Below, piece after piece: positions 17,522 to 28,498 of a DNA stretch of 64,000 bases. Positions within the stretch are counted from its first letter, which is position 1. Each line of letters begins with the position of its first letter. The notes under the pieces are model-generated. The model searched no databases. It had not been told where the DNA came from and saw only the letters and a list, made by a program, of their open reading frames with translations. The translations under genes were made by a program, and so were the position numbers. This DNA is from Devosia sp. (GTDB lineage: Bacteria; Pseudomonadota; Alphaproteobacteria; Rhizobiales; Devosiaceae), in the NCBI RefSeq assembly GCF_017307495.1, contig NZ_JAFKHE010000012.1, positions 186,001-250,000 on the forward strand, read 5' to 3'.

Positions 17522-18607
17522 TCAGGCGGCCTCGCGCGGCTGTGGTCCGACATACATCGACTTCGGCCGGATCAGCCGCCCGGTTGCGGCCTGTTCGCGA
17601 GCGTGGGCAATCCAGCCCACGACACGACCGGCGGCGAACACCGCTGTGAAGGTTTCGCGCGGGAAACCCAACGCCTCGAGGAGCAGCGCGGTGTAGAACT
17701 CGACATTGGTGTCGAGCCTGCGATCCGGCTTGTGGGCACGGAGCGCGGCCAGGGCCGCTGTTTCGACCGCGCTGGCCAACGCCAGACGGGCCTCATCGAG
17801 TTCGCCGACCTTTTCGATCCGCATGAGCGCCGCCTTGAGGGCATCGGCGCGCGGATCGCGGACGCGGTAGATGCGGTGTCCAAAGCCCATCAGCCGCCCG
17901 CCGCGCGTCAGCTCCGCGCTGATCCACCGATCTGCGTTGGCCGGTGCCCCGACCGCATCGAGCATGTCGAGGACCGGTCCGGGAGCGCCGCCATGCAGCG
18001 CGCCCTTTAGCGCCCCCAATGCTGCCAGTACCGAGGAAGTGAGTCCGGCCTGGGTCGATGCGACGACGCGGGCGGCAAAGGTCGAGGCGTTGAGTCCGTG
18101 GTCCGCGACGGTGACGAGGTAGGTATCGAGCGCCGCCGCCACTTCGGCCCGGGGCATCGCGCCGGACGTCATGCGTAACAGATCGGTTGCATGAGCGAGC
18201 TCGGCATCCGGTGCCAGGGGCGTGGCTCCGGCTCGGAGCCGCAGCAGCGCAGCCAGCGCCACACCGGGGGCGACGGCAAGTCTCAGGGCGGTATCCAGAT
18301 CGCTTCCGTCAGGCATCAGCGCGACCAGGGTGCGCATCGCGTCATAGACGGGCTGGCCGGCGACCAGCGGCAGGGCCGGCCCCATCGTGGCGAACACACT
18401 CACCCTCGCGCGGCCCAGCAAGCCCGAGATGTCGTGGGGCGGGGCGGGAAAGAACCCGTCCCACAACAGCGCCACCATGTCCTCGAAGCGGACATGCCCG
18501 GCCAGGGCCTCGAGCGGCTGCCCGCGCATGATCAGGCGCCCGGCTAGCCCATCCACATCGGACAGCACCGTTTCCGCGGCCACCACGTTCTCGAGACCAT
18601 CGCTCAT
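17522..18607 (-). CDS. Citrate synthase-like protein
   Basis: The 361-residue protein belongs to the citrate/2-methylcitrate synthase superfamily but is shorter than the roughly 430-residue TCA-cycle GltA. Visible motifs are VADHGLNASTFAARVVAST, LKGALHGGAP, GFGHRIYRVRDPRA (histidine and arginine of the active site) and NVEFYTALLLEALGF. The ATG at 18607 follows AAAGGAGGC, an excellent ribosome site. It is divergent from a second citrate-synthase-like gene that carries an N-terminal DNA-binding domain, and the shared 88-bp gap holds two palindromes. The substrate could be a propionyl- or other acyl-CoA rather than acetyl-CoA; sequence alone does not decide this. Confidence 0.85.
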   Translation of the reverse strand: MSDGLENVVAAETVLSDVDGLAGRLIMRGQPLEALAGHVRFEDMVALLWDGFFPAPPHDISGLLGRARVSVFATMGPALPLVAGQPVYDAMRTLVALMPDGSDLDTALRLAVAPGVALAALLRLRAGATPLAPDAELAHATDLLRMTSGAMPRAEVAAALDTYLVTVADHGLNASTFAARVVASTQAGLTSSVLAALGALKGALHGGAPGPVLDMLDAVGAPANADRWISAELTRGGRLMGFGHRIYRVRDPRADALKAALMRIEKVGELDEARLALASAVETAALAALRAHKPDRRLDTNVEFYTALLLEALGFPRETFTAVFAAGRVVGWIAHAREQAATGRLIRPKSMYVGPQPREAA

Positions 18608-18652
18608 GCAAGCCTCCTTTGGCTGTTTGCAGTGAAAGGTAGGCGCGCTAAT

Positions 18653-18682
18653 ATTGACGTCAATCTTGATCATTTGGATCAA
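18653..18682. promoter_or_regulatory. Palindromic operator candidates between the citrate-synthase-like genes
   Basis: Two adjacent palindromes occupy the divergent gap. One is the perfect 12-mer ATTGACGTCAAT (18653-18664). The other is TTGATC-N5-GATCAA (18666-18682). They share TTGAY/RTCAA half-sites and lie between two start codons, as expected for an operator controlling both genes. Confidence 0.55.
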
Positions 18683-18695
18683 TGTGAGGCTCAAC

Positions 18696-19829
18696 ATGTG
18701 GCTCAGTGCAGGCGAAGCGCTCGCGCGGCTCGGCAGCAAGCCGCAATCGCTCTATGCCAATGTCAGCCGCGGCCGCATCCGGGCGAAGCCGGACCCGGGC
18801 GACAGCCGCCGCAGCCTGTATCGCGAAGAAGATGTCGACCGCGTCGCACGCCGGTCCCGCGGGCGGCGCAGCGCGGCTACGACGGCGTCCGAAGCGATCA
18901 GCTGGGGCGATCCGGTGCTGACGTCAACCGTGTCCACGGTTGCGGGCGGGCGGCTGGCATACCGCGGCGTCGATGCCGCCGACCTGTCGGTGTCCGGGAC
19001 GCTGGAGGATGTGGCCGAGTTGCTGTGGGCGAGGTCTTACGCGCCGGTCGTTCCGATGACCGCAATCGAGCCCTCCATCGGCGCTGCGCTCATCGCGCTC
19101 GCAAGCCGCGTACCAAACGATCCGCCGAGCAGTGGACGCGGAACCAGCCAGTTACGGGACGATGCCGTCGTGGTTCACACGACTGTCGTCGGCGGCCTTG
19201 TCGGAGCGGGGCAAGGCCCGCTCCACCAGCGGCTGGCCGAGCGCTTCGCTCGGCCCGCAGCCGCAGACGCGTTCCGCCGCGCTCTCGTCCTGCTCGCCGA
19301 CCACGAACTGAACGCCTCGACCTTTGCCGCGCGCGTGACGGTATCGACCGGCGCACCGCTCAGCGCCGGCGTGCTCGCCGGTCTTGCGGCGCTCGGCGGT
19401 CCGCGCCACGGCAATGCGACCCTGGAGGTGATCGCATTGGCCGAGGACATCGAGGCCCATCCGGAGTCGGCCGAGGACGCATTGCTCGATTGGCTGGGCG
19501 AGCGGCGGGCCGTTCCCGGCTTCGGCCACCCGCTCTATCCACGCGGGGATGTCCGCAGCCAGGCGCTGCTGGCCGCGATCGATATCCCCCGGGCGTTCGT
19601 TCGCCTGGCGGCTGCCGGCGAAGCCATTCTCGAGGAGGCGCCCAATATCGACTTCGCGCTTGCCGCGCTGGCTGCCGCGCATGGCTTGCCGCGCGAGGCG
19701 CCGGCCACCATCTTCGCCCTCGCGCGCTCGGTCGGCTGGCTGGCGCACTGCATCGAGCAGGCGGTGTCCGGGCAGTTGATACGCCCACGCGCCCGCTACG
19801 TCGGGCCTCCCGTCGCCACCCGCGGCTGA
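18696..19829 (+). CDS. Citrate synthase-like protein with N-terminal HTH domain
   Basis: The 377-residue product fuses a DNA-binding-type helix-turn-helix (about residues 1-55) to a divergent citrate synthase domain. The HTH segment reads LSAGEALARLGSKPQSLYAN, then a wing with DPGDSRRSLYREEDVDR, similar to MerR or excisionase-type domains. The catalytic-domain motifs are LADHELNASTFAARVTVST, ALGGPRHG and VPGFGHPLYPRGDVR. The residue after GFGH differs from the paralogue (PLYP instead of RIYR). The ATG at 18696 follows GTGAGG; an in-frame start at 18654 would extend into the palindromes and is not preferred. A regulatory or sensor role, possibly over the divergent paralogue, is inference. A catalytic role is equally possible. 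Confidence 0.8.
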   Translation: MWLSAGEALARLGSKPQSLYANVSRGRIRAKPDPGDSRRSLYREEDVDRVARRSRGRRSAATTASEAISWGDPVLTSTVSTVAGGRLAYRGVDAADLSVSGTLEDVAELLWARSYAPVVPMTAIEPSIGAALIALASRVPNDPPSSGRGTSQLRDDAVVVHTTVVGGLVGAGQGPLHQRLAERFARPAAADAFRRALVLLADHELNASTFAARVTVSTGAPLSAGVLAGLAALGGPRHGNATLEVIALAEDIEAHPESAEDALLDWLGERRAVPGFGHPLYPRGDVRSQALLAAIDIPRAFVRLAAAGEAILEEAPNIDFALAALAAAHGLPREAPATIFALARSVGWLAHCIEQAVSGQLIRPRARYVGPPVATRG

Positions 19830-19890
19830 TGCGGCCGTGGCACACACTCGCGCCGCATTGCGGGCGTACCCAGCAATACGGGTAGGTAGG

Positions 19891-19918
19891 CTTGCCCTTT
19901 GGTGCCGGAGCCCTATTT
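19891..19918 (+). promoter_or_regulatory. RpoH (sigma-32) heat-shock promoter of lon
   Basis: CTTG, exactly 17 bp, CCTATTT matches the alphaproteobacterial sigma-32 consensus CTTG-N17-CYTATNT without mismatch. It leaves a leader of about 100 nt before lon, a classic heat-shock gene. Confidence 0.8.
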
Positions 19919-20028
19919 AATCTGCAGAATCAGGCTCGCCGCCCGACTTGGGGACTGGCCCGATTGCTGTACGGGCGCGGGCTCGCGAATTCCTCCCTTG
20001 AGCCCGGCGTCCCAGGAAAGGACCAAAT

Positions 20029-22470
<2,442 letters not shown>

Positions 22471-22491
22471 GCGGTGGCGAACTGCTGAATG

Positions 22492-22524
22492 GAAGACGGC
22501 GCCTGCGGGCGCCGTCTTCGTTTC
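22492..22524 (+). terminator. Rho-independent terminator of lon
   Basis: GAAGACGGCGCC-TGCG-GGCGCCGTCTTC is a perfect 12-bp stem with a 4-nt loop followed by GTTT, 22 bp after the lon stop. Confidence 0.92.
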
Positions 22525-22598
22525 AACATGACACCTGTCGCGAGACCGTCACATCCTCTAGCTATCGGCAGCCCCCTTGGCAGTTTAGGGAGTCGGTG

Positions 22599-23756
22599 AT
22601 GGACGGAGCAGATTGGGTGCGCGAAGTGCGGCTGGTGAACGCGCGGGTGCTCACCCCGATCGATACGGGCGCCACCGAACTGAGCCTGCGCGACGGTGTA
22701 ATCACCGAAGTGTCCCGGGCGACGAGCGCGACGGTGGTCGACTGCGAGGGAGATCTGCTGATCCCCGGGCTGATCGACCTGCACACCGACAATATCGAGC
22801 ACCACTTCCACCCGCGTCCGGGCGTGACCTGGCCTTCGGCACTCTCGGCCGCTCTCGCGCACGATGCGCAGATGCTGGCCGCAGGCATCACGACCGTGCT
22901 CGATTCGCTGTCGCTCGGTGACTACGACAGTGCTGGCGCACGGACCCGGATGCTCCATTCCGCCATCGGCGGCCTCGACCAGGCGCATGCGGCCGGCCTG
23001 CTTCGTGCCGACCACTATTTCCACTTCCGTTGCGAGCTTTCCGACGGCGGCCTGCTGCCGATCATCGAGGATCATGTCGACAATCCGCGCCTGCGACTGA
23101 TGTCGATGATGGATCACACCCCGGGCCAGCGGCAGTGGCAGGACGTGGCGCTGTATCGCGAGTTCCGCCGCAAGAAGAACAACCGGGTCTGGAGCGACGA
23201 GGAGTGGCAGGCCTATCTCGATGATCGGCTCGCCCAGCAGGCCCGCTTCGTGCCCGAGGCCCGCGCCATCATCTCCGACCACGGTCGCGACAAGCAGGTC
23301 CGGCTCGCCAGCCACGACGACACCACGATCGAGGACGTCGAGCAGTCGCACGGCGATGGCATCTCGATCAGCGAGTTTCCCACCACCCTCGCTGCGGCGC
23401 GGCGCGCCCGCGAGCTCGGGCAGTTGATCGTCATGGGCGCACCAAACGTCGTGCTGGGCGGATCGCATTCGGGCAATGTGAGCGCCATGGCGCTGGCGGA
23501 AGAGGGCCTGCTCGATGTGCTCACCTCCGACTACGTGCCGGCCAGCCTGCTGTCGGGTGCGATCCAGGTCGGCGAACGGCTGGGCGACCTGGGGGCAGGG
23601 GTGGCGACGGTTACCAGCCGGCCAGCCGACCTTCTCGGCTTTATCGACCGCGGGCGCCTCGAGCCCGGCCTGCGTGCCGATATCCTGCAGGTGCGAATCG
23701 TCGCCGGGCAGCCCGTCATCCGTGGCGTCTGGGCCGCAGGTCGGCGCTATTTCTAG
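22599..23756 (+). CDS. phnM: Alpha-D-ribose 1-methylphosphonate 5-triphosphate diphosphatase
   Basis: PhnM is an amidohydrolase-fold enzyme of the C-P lyase pathway; it removes pyrophosphate from the phosphonylated ribose triphosphate intermediate. The 385-residue product shows the metal-binding motif [19 protein letters not shown] near residue 60, then [24 protein letters not shown] and the terminal [13 protein letters not shown] motif (here [12 protein letters not shown]). The other phn genes are not in this window, so it is an orphan here and may work with a phn cluster elsewhere or on another substrate. The ATG at 22599 is preferred to GTG at 22596 for its spacing from GGGAG. The gene sits between lon and hupB, which are usually adjacent. 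Confidence 0.88.
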   Translation: MDGADWVREVRLVNARVLTPIDTGATELSLRDGVITEVSRATSATVVDCEGDLLIPGLIDLHTDNIEHHFHPRPGVTWPSALSAALAHDAQMLAAGITTVLDSLSLGDYDSAGARTRMLHSAIGGLDQAHAAGLLRADHYFHFRCELSDGGLLPIIEDHVDNPRLRLMSMMDHTPGQRQWQDVALYREFRRKKNNRVWSDEEWQAYLDDRLAQQARFVPEARAIISDHGRDKQVRLASHDDTTIEDVEQSHGDGISISEFPTTLAAARRARELGQLIVMGAPNVVLGGSHSGNVSAMALAEEGLLDVLTSDYVPASLLSGAIQVGERLGDLGAGVATVTSRPADLLGFIDRGRLEPGLRADILQVRIVAGQPVIRGVWAAGRRYF

Positions 23757-23880
23757 GTCCCTGGTCTGACGATACTGGCAAACCGTCGGGGCGATCTCCA
23801 CCTGACGGTTTCGTTTGCCATGGTCGGCGGGAACGAATATAGAACGCGACCCGCGTCGGACGGTGGAGAGGGACCCCGCC

Positions 23881-25080
23881 ATGAATCGTGCACTCGTCGT
23901 TATTCTTGCAGCCGTCACGCTCGACGCCATCGGCATAGGCCTGATCTTTCCAATTCTGCCGCGCCTGCTCGAGGACGTCGCGCACACGCACGAAGTGGCG
24001 GTGCTGATGGGGCTGATGCTGGCCCTGTACTCGGCGATGCAGTTCCTGTTCTCGCCCATACTCGGCGTTCTCAGCGACCGCTACGGCCGCCGGCCGGTGC
24101 TGCTGGTCTCGCTCGCGGGCGCCGCGATCGACTATCTGGTCATGGCCTTCGCGCCCGAGCTCTGGATGCTGGTCATCGGTCGCGCCATCGCCGGAATCAC
24201 CAGCGCCAACATGGCCGTGGCGACCGCCTACATCACCGACATCTCGGCCGAGGAGCAGCGCGCCAGGCGGTTTGGGTATTTCCACGCCGTGTTTGGTATC
24301 GGCTTCATCATCGGTCCGGTGCTGGGCGGCATCCTGGGTGACATCTGGGTGCGTGCGCCGTTCCTCGTCGCTGCAGCGCTCAACGGCCTGAACTTCGCGC
24401 TGGCGCTGTTCGTGCTGCCCGAATCGCGCAAGGGCGAGGCGGCATCGAAGTTCAACCTCGATGCGCTTAATCCGTTCCGCCCGCTCGGCTGGGCGCTGAC
24501 GTTCTCGGCGCTGCTGCCGCTGATGGCGATCTTCGTCATCATGAACTTCGTCGGCACCATGTACGGCACGGTTTGGGCCCTGTTCGGGCAGGACATGTTC
24601 CAGTGGAACGGGCTGACCATCGGGCTGTCGCTGGGCGCCTTCGGCCTGTTCCACGCGGGCGCGCAGGCGCTGCTGACGGGGCCGGCGGCCGCTCGGCTGG
24701 GCGAGAGGTGGGCTCTCATCCTCGGCATGGCCTGTGAGCTGACGGCGCTGCTCGTCCTGGGCTTCGCCACCCAGGGTTGGATCTTGTTCGCCCTGGCGCC
24801 ACTGTTCGCCCTGGGCGGCATCGGCATGCCGGCGCTGCAGTCGCTCACCACGCGGCAGGTCGACGGCGACAACCAGGGCAAGCTGCAGGGCGTGCTGGCG
24901 AGCCTTGTCAGCCTGTCTGCAGTGTTCGGCCCGCTGTTCTTTGCCCTCGTCTATTTCGAGCTGAAACCGACGTGGCCGGGCCTGATCTGGATCGTCGGCG
25001 GGGCTGTGTACCTGCTGGCCCTGCCGCTGCTGCTCGGCATCCGGAAGGTCGCCCTCGCCACACCGACGCCCGAGAGCTGA
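23881..25080 (+). CDS. MFS transporter, TetA/TCR family
   Basis: The 399-residue protein has about twelve membrane segments. It shows the signature of the TetA-type drug:proton antiporters: [17 protein letters not shown] at the start, the loop 2-3 motif [14 protein letters not shown] near residue 62, and the [30 protein letters not shown] stretch after transmembrane segment 4. Such proteins export tetracycline or other small molecules, but many chromosomal members have no proven drug role. The ATG at 23881 follows GGAGAGGG; the upstream in-frame ATG is not preferred. It shares strand and position with phnM but is separated by 124 bp, so co-transcription is uncertain. Confidence 0.85.
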   Translation: MNRALVVILAAVTLDAIGIGLIFPILPRLLEDVAHTHEVAVLMGLMLALYSAMQFLFSPILGVLSDRYGRRPVLLVSLAGAAIDYLVMAFAPELWMLVIGRAIAGITSANMAVATAYITDISAEEQRARRFGYFHAVFGIGFIIGPVLGGILGDIWVRAPFLVAAALNGLNFALALFVLPESRKGEAASKFNLDALNPFRPLGWALTFSALLPLMAIFVIMNFVGTMYGTVWALFGQDMFQWNGLTIGLSLGAFGLFHAGAQALLTGPAAARLGERWALILGMACELTALLVLGFATQGWILFALAPLFALGGIGMPALQSLTTRQVDGDNQGKLQGVLASLVSLSAVFGPLFFALVYFELKPTWPGLIWIVGGAVYLLALPLLLGIRKVALATPTPES

Positions 25081-25234
25081 CAAAGTTGAGCCGAAATTGA
25101 GGGTTCATTAACAGAATTGCTGGGGCCAGACGGCGGAGAAGCCCGGATTTCCTTGCGTTCCGGTCAGAATCGAAGAAGGGTCTCGGCGTTTTGGTTCGCC
25201 ACCCAGGGCGGGCATCCCACAGTGAGGAAACGCT

Positions 25235-25510
25235 ATGTCTAACAAGAACGATCTGATCGGCGTCGTCGCCGACAAGGCGGGCCTGACCAAGGCTGACGCC
25301 GGGCTGGCTGTCGATGCCGTGTTTGACGCGATCACCGCTTCGCTGAAGAAGGGCGAAGAAGTCCGTCTGGTGGGCTTCGGCACGTTTGCCGTGTCCAAGC
25401 GCAAGGCTTCGGTCGGCCGCAACCCGGCCACCGGCGCTGAGATCAAGATCCCGGCGTCCAACCAGGCCAAGTTCAAGCCCGGCAAGGGCCTCAAGGACGC
25501 GATCAACTAA
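25235..25510 (+). CDS. hupB: DNA-binding protein HU
   Basis: HU is the abundant histone-like protein that bends and compacts DNA. The 91-residue product begins MSNKNDLIGVVADKAGL and has the conserved VRLVGFGTFAVSKRKA strand followed by the arm motif GRNPATGAEIKIPAS and a C-terminal FKPGKGLKDAIN. It is upstream of tRNA-Val and tRNA-Asp, a common Hyphomicrobiales arrangement. A terminator follows. Confidence 0.97.
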   Translation: MSNKNDLIGVVADKAGLTKADAGLAVDAVFDAITASLKKGEEVRLVGFGTFAVSKRKASVGRNPATGAEIKIPASNQAKFKPGKGLKDAIN

Positions 25511-25535
25511 GCATCGCGACTTGGTCTGATCGACC

Positions 25536-25577
25536 AAAATGGTCCCGCGCGCAGATCGCCGGGGCCATTTTTATTTT
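25536..25577 (+). terminator. Rho-independent terminator of hupB
   Basis: AAAATGGTCCC and GGGGCCATTTT form a stem closed by a larger internal loop, followed by TTATTTT. It starts about 25 bp after the hupB stop and may also act on transcripts from the opposite strand. Confidence 0.75.
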
Positions 25578-25584
25578 GGGGAAG

Positions 25585-25660
25585 TGGTGGGCGGTGACGG
25601 TCTCGAACCGCCGACCCTCTCGGTGTAAACGAGATGCTCTACCAACTGAGCTAACCGCCC
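25585..25660 (-). tRNA. tRNA-Val (anticodon UAC)
   Basis: On the minus strand the 76-nt sequence has acceptor arm GGGCGGT paired with ACCGCCC, D-arm TAGCTCAGTTGGTAGAGCA, anticodon stem TCTCG/CGAGA with loop TTTACAC (anticodon TAC), T-arm GGTTCGAACC and an encoded CCA. It is transcribed towards hupB. Confidence 0.95.
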
Positions 25661-25785
25661 GTGCGCCGCGGCCGATGGCTCGCCACGCGAAGCCGCCTAC
25701 GTATGGATTCCCGTCCGTCTCGTCAACCCGCAGACGCTTCCCACGGCCGCGGCGAGAAAGTGTCGCGCGGGGATGATTTCGACGC

Positions 25786-25814
25786 TTGACACTCCCCGAC
25801 CTGCCCTCTAAACG
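25786..25814 (+). promoter_or_regulatory. Sigma-70-type promoter of tRNA-Asp
   Basis: TTGACA, a 17-bp spacer and TAAACG place the predicted transcription start about 23 bp before tRNA-Asp. The -35 element is a perfect match. Confidence 0.65.
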
Positions 25815-25844
25815 GACGCCACGTTGCGCGGCTGAGCCGCTCAA

Positions 25845-25921
<77 letters not shown>

Positions 25922-26095
25922 CCCTTCATAGGTGGCGCACGGGGTTCCAGCCCCCATTCAGACAAACTCAGTCAGCATCATGGTTTAAGTCGCCCTTGCG
26001 TTGCGCGTGGGAACGACCACATTCATACGGCGCCAAGCGGAACCGCAGGCGCGTATCGGCATTGGGACGCTGGGAGGCGACCAAGGAGAAACCGC

Positions 26096-26641
26096 ATGCG
26101 GATGTCGAAACGTCTGCTGTTGGCAGCTTCATTGCTGATTGGCGGGGCAGGGGCTGCACAGGCTTCCGACTTGATTACCGTGCCCGTGCAGTCGGGCTCT
26201 GCAGCGATGCCGGTCTCCGACAGCGCCTTCGACTGGAACGGCTTCTACGCGGGTGTGTACGGCGCCGTGCAGTCGAGCGCGTCGAATGACACCACGGTCG
26301 GCGCGGGCGTCGAGCTCGGGGTCAACGCGCAGTTCGACTTCTTCCTCGTGGGCGGCGAAGTCGCCCTGCAGGGACTGACGAGCGACACGATCGACACTGC
26401 CTATGGCAAGGTCACGGGACGCGGCGGCGTGCTGATCACTCCCGACCTGCTGGCCTATGCATCGGCAGGTTATGGACTTGAGCTGGGCGGGTCTGGTGGC
26501 AGCGACCTGCTGGCCGGGGGTGGCGTCGAGTTCGCCGTCAACGACGCCCTGTCGCTGAACGCAGAATACACCCGCAGCTTCTCGGTCGAAGGCGATGGTC
26601 CGAAGGATCAGTTCACCCTCGGCGCGCGGTTCCACTTCTAG
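26096..26641 (+). CDS. Outer-membrane beta-barrel protein (Omp25/porin-like family)
   Basis: The 181-residue protein has a signal peptide (cleavage expected after AQA near residue 23), a short linker, and the FDWNGFYAGVYGAVQ motif typical of rhizobial Omp25/Omp31-like eight-strand barrels. It then shows alternating beta strands and a C-terminal phenylalanine (GARFHF) recognised by the BAM machinery. It would be an outer-membrane structural protein or small porin. The ATG at 26096 is favoured by AAGGAGAA; ATG 26102 is an alternative. It is shorter than the 200-230 residues usual for the family, with short loops. Confidence 0.82.
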   Translation: MRMSKRLLLAASLLIGGAGAAQASDLITVPVQSGSAAMPVSDSAFDWNGFYAGVYGAVQSSASNDTTVGAGVELGVNAQFDFFLVGGEVALQGLTSDTIDTAYGKVTGRGGVLITPDLLAYASAGYGLELGGSGGSDLLAGGGVEFAVNDALSLNAEYTRSFSVEGDGPKDQFTLGARFHF

Positions 26642-26946
26642 CCGCTCGACCATCCTTTGGGGCGATTCTGCGGGCGGGACGGGCAATCTGCATTCGTCAT
26701 GGCGCGAATGCGGCGAATCGACGTTCCAGGAATGCGCTCTCGCCCTGAAAGCCCTTGCAGCTCAGGCGTTTCCGTCTGAATCGGCTCCTAACATGAGCGT
26801 AATGATCAGCATTAGTTTTCCTTGAAACGCTTTTGGGCGTGGGCTAAGCCCGTGCCACACGAAGTCGCGTCGCCTCATGGGCCCAAAATTGCCCGTCTGG
26901 CCGCGCGACGCCGGCACTTCCCACCGGCCGACCAGTAGGCTGTACA
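26642..26946. other. Intergenic region upstream of the nuo operon
   Basis: This 305-bp gap contains no convincing gene; the small open frames lack ribosome sites and coding character. A possible housekeeping promoter for nuoA is TTGAAA (26822-26827), 17 bp, TAAGCC (26845-26850), with a weak -10 element. A leader of nearly 100 nt would follow. Confidence 0.4.
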
Positions 26947-27312
26947 ATGAACGAGTTGCTCAGCAACTACCTGCCGATCCTTGTCTTCATCGGCCTCGCC
27001 GCCGTCATCGGCCTGGCCCTGATGATCGCCCCCTTCATCATTGCCTACAAGAAGCCGGATCCCGAGAAGGTGTCCGCATTTGAGGCTGGGTTCGAGGCCT
27101 TCGACGATGCGCGCATGAAGTTCGATGTGCGCTTCTACCTGGTGTCGATCCTGTTCATCGTCTTCGACCTCGAGGTGGCGCTGCTGTTCCCGTGGGCGGT
27201 GGCGTTCCGCGACGTCGGCTGGTTCGGGTTCTGGTCGGTGATGATCTTCCTCGGCGTCCTGACGATCGGCTTCATCTACGAGTGGAAGAAAGGCGCGCTG
27301 GAATGGGATTGA
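26947..27312 (+). CDS. nuoA: NADH-quinone oxidoreductase subunit A
   Basis: First gene of the complex I operon. The 121-residue membrane subunit has three transmembrane helices and the conserved cytoplasmic loop with [24 protein letters not shown]. This loop contacts the quinone-binding junction between the peripheral and membrane arms. In most alphaproteobacteria the loop has a cysteine in an ECG-type motif; here it reads FEAGFE, a variation to note. The end overlaps nuoB by ten bases. Confidence 0.95.
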   Translation: MNELLSNYLPILVFIGLAAVIGLALMIAPFIIAYKKPDPEKVSAFEAGFEAFDDARMKFDVRFYLVSILFIVFDLEVALLFPWAVAFRDVGWFGFWSVMIFLGVLTIGFIYEWKKGALEWD

Positions 27313-27878
27313 CCGAAGGCACCCTCGTTGCCCCGCAGCCCAAGGGCGTCATCGATCCGCGCACCAGCAAGCCGGTTGGTGCCGACGATCCGTTCATGCT
27401 CGAGGTCAATGCCGAGCTGGCGGACAAGGGGTTTCTCGCTACTACCGCGTCGCAGCTGATCACCTGGGCCCGCACGGGCTCGCTGATGTGGATGCAGACC
27501 GGCCTTGCCTGCTGCGCCGTCGAGATGATCCAGATGTCGATGCCGCGCTACGACATCGAGCGATTCGGCACCGCGCCGCGCGCCTCGCCGCGCCAGGCCG
27601 ACGTGCTGATCGTCGCCGGCACGCTGACCAACAAGATGGCTCCCGCGCTCCGCAAGGTCTACGACCAGATGCCGGAGCCGCGCTACGTCATCTCGATGGG
27701 CAGTTGCGCCAACGGCGGCGGCTACTACCATTATTCCTACTCGGTGGTGCGCGGCTGCGACCGCGTCATGCCGGTGGACATCTATGTCCCGGGCTGCCCC
27801 CCGACCGCTGAAGCCTTGTTGTACGGCATCCTGCTGCTGCAGAAGAAGATCCGCCGCACCGGCACGATCGAACGATAG
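27303..27878 (+). CDS. nuoB: NADH-quinone oxidoreductase subunit B
   Basis: The 191-residue peripheral-arm subunit carries the N2 [4Fe-4S] cluster, the last electron carrier before quinone. Ligand motifs are [20 protein letters not shown] and [15 protein letters not shown]. The ATG at 27303 overlaps the nuoA end, as usual for this operon; the longer frame from 27192 lies inside nuoA and is rejected. The N-terminal 35 residues are variable. Confidence 0.97.
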   Translation: MGLTEGTLVAPQPKGVIDPRTSKPVGADDPFMLEVNAELADKGFLATTASQLITWARTGSLMWMQTGLACCAVEMIQMSMPRYDIERFGTAPRASPRQADVLIVAGTLTNKMAPALRKVYDQMPEPRYVISMGSCANGGGYYHYSYSVVRGCDRVMPVDIYVPGCPPTAEALLYGILLLQKKIRRTGTIER

Positions 27879-27886
27879 GACCGGCC

Positions 27887-28498
27887 ATGACCGACGGCCC
27901 CATTCCTTCACCGCTGGCGGCGCTCGCTGAACGCGCCCGAAATGCGCTCGGCGACAAGATCGTGGAGCACAGGATGGCTTTCGGCGAACTCACGCTGCTG
28001 GTGCAGCGCGAAGCGATCGTCGATGTCGCGACTTTCCTGCACGACCATGAGGCGTTCATCTCGATTTCGACGGTCTGCGGTGCCGACTATCCGGAACGCG
28101 AGGAGCGCTTCGAGGTGGTATACCACCTGCTCAGCCCCCGGCAGAACCTGCGGGTGCGGCTGAAGCTGACGACGGATGCAGACAAGCCCGTCCCGTCGAT
28201 CACCGGCCTCTACCCGGGGGCCGACTGGTTCGAGCGCGAGACCTACGACCTGTTCGGCATCCTGTTCACCGGCCATCCGGACCTGCGCCGGTTGCTGACC
28301 GACTACGGCTTCGACGGCTATCCGTTGCGAAAGGACTTCCCGACCACCGGGTACGTGCAGGTGCGCTACGACGAGGAGCGCAAGCGCGTCGTCTACGAGC
28401 CGGTCAAGCTCGCGCAGGAATTCCGGCAATTCGATTATCTGTCACCGTGGGAAGGTACGGATTACGTGCTGCCGGGCGACGAGAAGGCGAAGAACTGA
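27887..28498 (+). CDS. nuoC: NADH-quinone oxidoreductase subunit C
   Basis: The 203-residue 30-kDa subunit of the peripheral arm has no cofactor and packs against NuoD and NuoI. The family signature is visible as [22 protein letters not shown] followed by [11 protein letters not shown]. The ATG lies eight bases after nuoB, and the TGA overlaps the nuoD start (TGATG). It is separate from nuoD, unlike the fused NuoCD of Escherichia coli. Confidence 0.97.
   Translation: MTDGPIPSPLAALAERARNALGDKIVEHRMAFGELTLLVQREAIVDVATFLHDHEAFISISTVCGADYPEREERFEVVYHLLSPRQNLRVRLKLTTDADKPVPSITGLYPGADWFERETYDLFGILFTGHPDLRRLLTDYGFDGYPLRKDFPTTGYVQVRYDEERKRVVYEPVKLAQEFRQFDYLSPWEGTDYVLPGDEKAKN

Noticed and set aside
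17522..19829. Either citrate-synthase-like gene as the main TCA-cycle gltA
   Set aside because: Both are about 360-377 residues, shorter than alphaproteobacterial GltA of about 430, and lack its N-terminal region.
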